In this document: positions 58,025-64,000 of the stretch, in pieces | How positions within the stretch are numbered: the stretch's first letter is position 1 | Layout: the number at the start of each line of letters is the position of its first letter | DNA from: Whalleya microplaca | Taxonomy: Eukaryota; Ascomycota; Sordariomycetes; Xylariales; Xylariaceae | Direction of reading: 5' to 3' | NCBI GenBank assembly: GCA_022497155.1 | Contig: MU385721.1 | Coordinates: 62,001-126,000 of the forward strand | Length of the DNA: 64,000 nt | The notes under the pieces: model-generated | Databases searched by the model: none | Seen by the model: the letters and a program-made list of their open reading frames with translations, nothing else | Told to the model about the DNA's origin: nothing | Position numbers and translations under genes: made by a program

Positions 58025-60184
58025 CTAATCTGTCCTCACTGTTTCTTGTGGTTCGATGCCTTCTTTAACCAGCCTTCTGACTGTGATCTGACCCTGTGCC
58101 CATCTCAACTTAGCTCTAAGCCAATCCCAACTGAGCAATGAGACCCATATTGACCAGACTAGGCCCTCCAATACTGCTATCGAAGCAAATAAAGACCAAA
58201 GACTTGGTGTAATAGGGATAAATCCTTCTTGTGTGCTTAAAAGATTGGCTGCTAATGCAATTGGAAGAGATAACTAAGGATACCGCAGGTCAGCTCAACA
58301 TATCTTCGTCTAATTGTCTAATTAGCACTCTAGTCTCTATCTTGACATACAAATGTGATCCAAGTAAGTACATTAACATCCCTTGACATTCGTTGCTGGA
58401 AAAGGGCAGACACGTTGTTTTCGTGAGCAATTCGAAGATTGATCTGTTTTAAGTTAGGCATATAGACTCGAGGCCTGGGCCTTACTTACATGACGGGAGG
58501 TATCTTCACAAAGACAATCCATAACATTACGCAACTTGAGCAAAAGGCGTTCCAAGTCAGAAAACTCCTGATCAATTGCGGTAAGTGATGTTGAGTATCG
58601 AGTTGGCTGGTCGGCTTCTATGGTTGACATAAAGTAGTTAATCCCGCTGCTGCAAAAGACGCGCCATTCCTTGATGTATTGGTTGAGTGAACCGATAAAT
58701 CTTCTGAGCAACTCGGTGCTCCGCCTCATCCACTCTTGGAACTCCTCTCGCAACCTCGATTTCTTACTGTCAGTGTTCGAATCTGCATTCTGGCCTATAT
58801 TATGATATGAAGCTATGCGACTTGTTCTAGTCCAATATTCACCTTTCTGCCCTTGAATAAGTTATTCAGTCACATCATGTATTATATGCATCACTCAATG
58901 TAAATTGAATTTCGGGTAGGAAATGAAACGGACGTACATATGTTCGGATAGCCTCATCAACGGCGGTGACTAAAAGTTCCCACTCCTTCTTAACTTTACG
59001 GAGCCGAATAGCTAAGACTAAGATGAAATAATTCCGTGGATCACGGGGCATCATTTCTCTCAACTTCTTCCCTCCTGCTAGAGGGTCAAGTGCGATACCC
59101 GCCGTCTTATGAGCTTCGTAATCGGAGATACTCTCTAAGTCTTCGTCCGCTTTCAGATCCTCGAAGTAGAGGTCAATAAAGAAGTGTGCCGACCACTTGT
59201 GATAGTCCCAACCGGACACCATACAAGACAAGTTGGCTTCATAGACATAGCAGGTCTTGCTGTTATCGACCTTGCCATCCATGTTCCATAGAAATGTAAT
59301 GTCTTCATGTTTCCTCAACGCGCCGCCGCTATCCGTTATTCGGACGTCCATTTGTGGTAATCTATGCCTTCTTAATGCGAAATAGGGAAGATGAAATTCC
59401 AGCGCAAACATGGGAAATCCTTCGGGCTTATTTTACTATATTAGCCATTGTGAACTCAAACTATAGTGAGATGCATAGTTCTTAATCACCTACAAGGATT
59501 CTTGCCTTCACCAACGGATCGAATTTCAAATGTCTAAAAATGAATTCGCTGAGAACACGAGCCTCATGATATGATCCGGTAGCAGCTAGTGCGAGGACTG
59601 CCCACCGATCTAGACTAGCAATGAATCTGTGGTGGGTGAGTTAACACCGAAGATGATTAAGCATGGGATGGCTAACATTCGACGTATCTCCGCATCTGGT
59701 ACTTCGAGTTGTCCTGGTAGCTGACTAGCACCGGCATCATCTACTTTTGGTCTCCATCGCTAATGTTTGCAGTGAATCCTCGGGCACAATTAGGAGATAG
59801 AATACATTCTCTTACAGGTTTCAATAGAGCTTGATAAAGCTCCCATGCCGTTAAGCCGCTTCTGTATTCTCTGCGGCGCTCTTGCTCATCACTATCGTCT
59901 ACCAGCGCAATTCGCTCATTAACTGCCGAGGGGTTATGCTGAAAGCTTTGGATATTCGCATTTGCGCAGAATTCTACAACAGAATCAGTGACATAATGAC
60001 AAGGGTCGTTCTCGTCGGATGCCTCCATGAAGCAACTGATGACATCGCTTGAAACGCCATAGCTCTTTTTCATGCCATAGTAGGTCTTGTTCTGGTGGTC
60101 TCTAATATCTCGATGTGAGTCGAAGATTATGTCCCAGCGATAAAGTAGCTGTTGGGAGAAAGATACTCTAAGAGGTGAAGGCAT
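58025..60184 (-). CDS. Fungal protein of unknown role with CorA-like two-helix C-terminus
   Basis: Seven exons, 60184-59816, 59759-59677, 59626-59494, 59426-58938, 58846-58490, 58443-58351 and 58273-58025, sum to 590 residues with all splice phases consistent. Joins recreate smooth segments such as LLKPRWRPKVDDAGASQLPG, EIRRIFIASLDRWAVLALAA and KARILPEGFPMFALEFHLPY. The N-terminal two-thirds is soluble and unrecognised. A helical region (EFSDLERLLLKLRNVMDCL) precedes RMSRDVNVLTWITFLSLPIA and a second helix (SLFASIAVLEGLVWSVWVSL), an arrangement like CorA-like tails of many fungal proteins; the metal-channel GMN motif is not seen (AANLLSTQ instead). It probably sits in a membrane; function unknown. 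It diverges from the synthetase homologue 1.1 kb away. Confidence 0.75.
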
Positions 60185-61283
60185 GCCGTAAAAATAAAAA
60201 AAAAGGGGGTATGCGTAAATCTAGTCTACTATATCTATAGAAAGATGGTATTATAAAGCTTGAAAGCTTAGCTATAGACTACATAAGCGGCCATGGTTTC
60301 ATATAACTACTAGAATTGACAGCCATCGGCCTGAAGCCTTGCTGGGCAACACACACCTGCCCTCTGACTTCTCAACATAATCCAATGGCTCCAAGGTGAT
60401 ACAGGGCGTTATGATCGGGGAGTAGTTAACGCATCTAAGAAAATAGAGTGAACAGGTTGATCGGGCACTTGTGAGGTAGTATAGATGAATCCAGAACCGG
60501 CATTGTTCAAAGCAAAGTACAAGGATTGGCCCATCTAAGCCCATGCGTTATTACTACAGCCTTGCTCTCATAAAACTCCCATATTCTCTGCCAGAGCCTG
60601 TAAGGTTTTGTCCGCAAGTAGTATGAGATGATTGCTTATCATAGGTTTCCCTTGCTGTTAACTTCGGACTTATTCTCTACGCCAATCCACATGCTGAGTT
60701 TAAAAGGAGAAACCTCGCGAATGCCTTGAAACATGATAAATTGTAGTAGAAAGGCCTTAGTGATTAACTCCCGTAAAGCCTCGTTAAACATTAATTAATA
60801 GGTATAGCCTTAGTTTGCAAGCCGGGGTTATTTCTATCTTATACACAGCCGGGATGGGATGCCCAGGTAAGGCAACCGACAGCCGAGAAGCCGGGTGGAG
60901 TTTGCTGAGATGATATTCTTCACGAACCATTTACTCCCATGATATACGTCATTGAGTTACATACACCATGAATCCGCAGGCGAAATGTCACGTGTAGCGC
61001 CCCGTGGGCTGTGGTATGCACGGCGGCCCGTTCCTTTTCATTGGAGATATAACCTGGGGCATCCTATCACGTAAATGCCCGGACACCCTTTCCGATGCGA
61101 GCAGATCCCGGTGAGAACTTGTGGTGATGCCCAATATTGTATCTCTGCCCAATATTGGACACACAAAATTGGATGCTGCATGAAAAGTTAGCTAATTAGA
61201 AGACAATCTTCATGTAGTATAGCTGACGAGGCAGTTTCTACAAAAGTTTTTTTTTAGCACCATGAGGCTATTATTGCTTGTTC
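60185..61283. promoter_or_regulatory. Divergent intergenic region before the synthetase homologue
   Basis: This 1.1 kb separates two start codons facing apart and should hold both promoters. A short A-run (60194-60204) and a T-run near 61246-61255 just before the synthetase start are notable; no gene was found. Confidence 0.5.
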
Positions 61284-63258
61284 ATGATGGCGACCTGCTC
61301 AATCTCAAGTCTCGAGACGCTACTTGCAGAGATTGGCATGTATACACCGATGCCTATATTCACTAGGTCGGATATCCTAAACAAACCAATTGACGTGTAC
61401 CGGAACTATCTGGCCGACATCGCGTCAAGATTACTTGAGTGTGAAGCCAACTTGGCTTACGAGGCTGTTCAGAGTGCCAATATCAAAGACAACAGTGACC
61501 TAGCACTTGTCCTTCCGAAGCTAAAGCAAAAGAATAAAAAGCCAAGCGAGCTTTCAAGGGAGGCTTTTAAAAAGGTATCACATATTGTAAATCATATCAA
61601 GTAGCTCATCATCTTATTCCACATAGTTTTCATCGACGCCCCTATTCCAACTCCCAATTCCGGACGGAGTACACCTACGGTTCATCTTCTCTTCCCTAAC
61701 TTTACCACGACTGATCCTTCCTTACATCAACGATCGAATGAGAGACTATGGTAAAAGCGTCTCTTACGAACCCTTGGATGCATATTCTACTCGTGTCACT
61801 CCCAAAAAGGTGGTTATAGAGTTTTCATCCCCGAACCTCGCCACAGAGTTCAACTCTTCGCATCTTCGAAGCACGATTCTTGGTGCACAAATTGCCAATA
61901 TGTATAAGAACATGGGTTGGGATGTTGTGAGGATGAACTATCTAGGAGACTGGGGTAAAGAGCTCGGGCTTCTCAGCGTCGGGTGGAAGAGGTTCGGATC
62001 AGAGGATGACTTCCATATCAACCCAATGGATCGTCTATATGACATCTACGAGAAAATCAACGAACTCTTCAAACCCGAGAAGGAGGCAAGCAAAAGAGCT
62101 CGCGATGAAGGACGTGACACCGCCGAAGTCGAAATGCAAGGAATATTTGCGGAAAGAGACGCAACTTTCAAGAAAATGGAGGATGGTGATGCTGAGGCAG
62201 TTAACTTCTTTGATAGGATTCGAGATATCAGTATAAAATACTACACTGAAGCATACGCACGTCTCAACATCACTTTCGACGAATTATCCGGCGAGTCTCA
62301 GGTCAGCCAAAAGTCCATTGCGAAGGTCGAATCTGGCCTCAAAGAGAAGGGTGTTTACGAATTGAGCGGAGGCTCTTGGATCATTGACTATACGAAACAC
62401 GGCCCTAAAAGTCTTGGAGTTTCAGTATTAAGAGGCCGAACTGGCAGTACCTCGTATTTACTTCGAGATATCGCCGCGGTATTCGATCGAGATGAGAAAT
62501 ATTCGTTTGACAAAATGATATACGTGGTCACATCTGAGCAGGATGTACACTTCCAGAAAGTTATCCAAACGCTAAGATATCTAGGTCAAAACTACTTAGC
62601 GGAAAAACTAGAGCATGTGGGTTTCGGGAAAGCCCAGGGACTATCGCAACAACTGGGTCAAGTGCATCTGCTCAGCGAGATCCTTGACAAGTCTGTCGAT
62701 ACTATTCGTGATGTTTTGAGAGACCAAGATGGACACGTTGAGATTGACAACTCCGAAGAGTCCGCTAATGTCCTCGGTATCACTGCTCTAGTCGCCCAGG
62801 ATGGGCTTAACAAACGAGCAAGCGGGTATATATTCAACACTAAGAGATTAGCTTCCTTTGACGGAGGGAGCGGCCCGCACTTGCAATATTGCTATGCAAG
62901 GCTCTGTGCTAAGATCAATGAGTCAGACTCTGACAAGGCTATTCTAGGGAATGTCGACTACACATATTTACAAGAAGACCCCTGGACGGAAGTCCTTCGC
63001 CTCATAGCTCAATATCCAGACGTCACAGATTCAGCCTATAAGACCTGTGAGCCGTCAATAATCCTGGCATATCTATTCCGTCTAAGCGAAGAAGTTGACA
63101 ATTGCCTTGAAGATGATGAGGATGAGGCACAAGAAAGCATTAGCTCCAAGGAGAAGACAGAAGCCACCCTAGCACAGACAGTATTATACAAACACGTTCG
63201 ACAGGTATTAGACAACGGAATGTCAATCCTTGGTATAACGCCAATAATTACTTCATAA
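61284..63258 (+). CDS. Arginyl-tRNA synthetase homologue with altered catalytic motifs
   Basis: Two exons, 61284-61574 and 61627-63258, give 640 residues; the 52-base intron has donor GTATCA and acceptor TAG, joining AFKK to FSSTPLFQLP. A second ATG at 61287 (MATCSISS) has the better context and would remove one residue. The class I ArgRS fold is plain: EFSSPN, RSTILGAQIANMYKNMGWDV, MNYLGDWGKELGLL, SGESQVS, LLRDIAA, a C-terminal anticodon domain with GPHLQYCYARL and ending ILGITPIITS. But the HxGH signature is N-S-S-H (173-176), and the loop that replaces KMSKS in fungal ArgRS (MSTRKG-like) reads LSQQLG (436-441). An acidic low-complexity insert (EDDEDEAQES) lies near the end. Aminoacylation is therefore doubtful. 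It could be a repurposed paralogue; a normal copy should exist elsewhere in the genome. Confidence 0.88.
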
Positions 63259-64000
63259 TGATTCTCTGGACTCCTGATTATGCTCAATGTTTTGTATATG
63301 GGGAAAGATGAAATTGATGAAGTCTAACACCGTATTCTAGCTTTGGAGTATGGGGTGAATAGGGGAGGACGAGTTTCTGCATGATAACGATCAATTCTTA
63401 CTCTATGTTGTCATATTCATTACCTATATAGGGGTTACCTGTATATACGTATTTGAAAATACTTTCAACCCCCATTTGCAGTGTTTCAAGATTGAGCCAA
63501 CTGGCCCATTTACGAAAGTTATGCAAAAGCATGCGTTGCAGAGTCATGTTTAAAGATGACTTTACATAGGTATATAGTGTGTTATATCATCCACTTACGT
63601 AGTAGCTATAGTGACGGCGCCTCGTATAGGATATAAATTAGTCCTTTGGGAAAAAGGACTTCCGTTGCCATTGCCTACGGTGCTTGCTAAACAAGTGTGA
63701 GACAGTGTGAGTACTACCGTGTAATCACTAGTCCGGACCCACATGACTGCGTTATGCTTCAGCGTTATGCTCACGTAACTCTCGGGGATTTGTTCCTGAA
63801 TAAGCAGTCTAGAGATGTTTTGATAAAACCCCAAGCAGTCTTCCACCGTTATACTTATTCGTTATTGGTACTTGGCTATCATGTTGAGAGGGATAGATAC
63901 TACTTCCAATATGCCAGACAGACGTGAGCCCAGTACTAGTGGATTAAGCCACAGGTATTCGCAATCTCGAACTGATAACAAAATAGGAGAGCCTGGAGAT
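63259..64000. other. Right-edge intergenic DNA, nothing recognised
   Basis: This lies downstream of the synthetase homologue. Open frames 63595-63846 (minus) and 63697-63927 (plus) overlap and lack motifs. Confidence 0.5.

Noticed and set aside
1..64000. CRISPR arrays, bacterial operons, riboswitches, rRNA
   Set aside because: No regularly spaced repeats, no Shine-Dalgarno-led gene strings and no rRNA sequence; the gene structure is eukaryotic.

Overview
The window reads as nuclear DNA of a filamentous ascomycete (Pezizomycotina, probably Sordariomycetes; the genus cannot be told from sequence alone). The reasons are: genes split by short GT-AG introns of about 45-110 bases; orthologue-like copies of Arb1, Hos3, Clp1, Nbp35 and GMF/Aim7; a HET-domain gene; a cytochrome P450 next to a decayed FAD-linked oxidase; a small secreted cysteine-containing protein; and large gene-poor, AT-rich, repeat-laden stretches. 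I rebuilt exon structures by hand. In every intact gene the exon lengths sum to a multiple of three, and the joined frames restore family motifs.

Layout. 1.8-3.3 kb (-): secreted lactonase-type beta-propeller protein. 6.9-7.5 kb (-): small unrecognised protein. 8.8-10.4 kb (-): Clp1, mRNA 3'-end processing. 11.1-12.4 kb (-): inositol polyphosphate multikinase. 15.0-16.9 kb (+): Arb1, Argonaute chaperone subunit. 17.3-18.0 kb (-): four-helix membrane protein. 20.2-22.4 kb (-): HET-domain gene broken by one base in a homopolymer. 25.9-26.4 kb (+): small secreted protein. 27.6-31.2 kb (-): Hos3-type histone deacetylase, divergent from Nbp35 (32.2-33.2 kb, +), which converges on GMF (33.3-34.0 kb, -). 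34.9-38.8 kb (-): a 1259-residue homeobox plus C2H2 protein with a repeated C-terminal module. 41.0-42.4 kb (-): FAD-linked oxidase pseudogene. 44.7-46.3 kb (+): cytochrome P450 carrying a 20-base frame-breaking GT...AG insert. 48.7-49.6 kb (-): single-pass membrane protein with a cysteine-rich ectodomain. 49.6-58.0 kb: no convincing gene; nested inverted repeats and miniature transposons. 58.0-60.2 kb (-): seven-exon membrane protein with a CorA-like tail. 61.3-63.3 kb (+): an arginyl-tRNA synthetase homologue whose two catalytic signature motifs are both altered.

Functionally, 8.8-38.8 kb is mainly housekeeping or regulatory (RNA processing, RNA silencing, inositol phosphate signalling, histone deacetylation, cytosolic Fe-S assembly, actin-branch remodelling, transcription). 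The right third looks accessory: a decaying oxidative cluster remnant, transposon-rich DNA, then the degenerate tRNA-synthetase paralogue divergent from the CorA-like protein. The strongest leads are that synthetase paralogue, the 20-base insert in the P450, the five-fold repeat in the homeobox protein, the two-copy inverted-repeat transposon at 56.7/57.5 kb, and an ATG-only first exon in GMF. All family assignments rest on motif recognition by eye; no database search was run.
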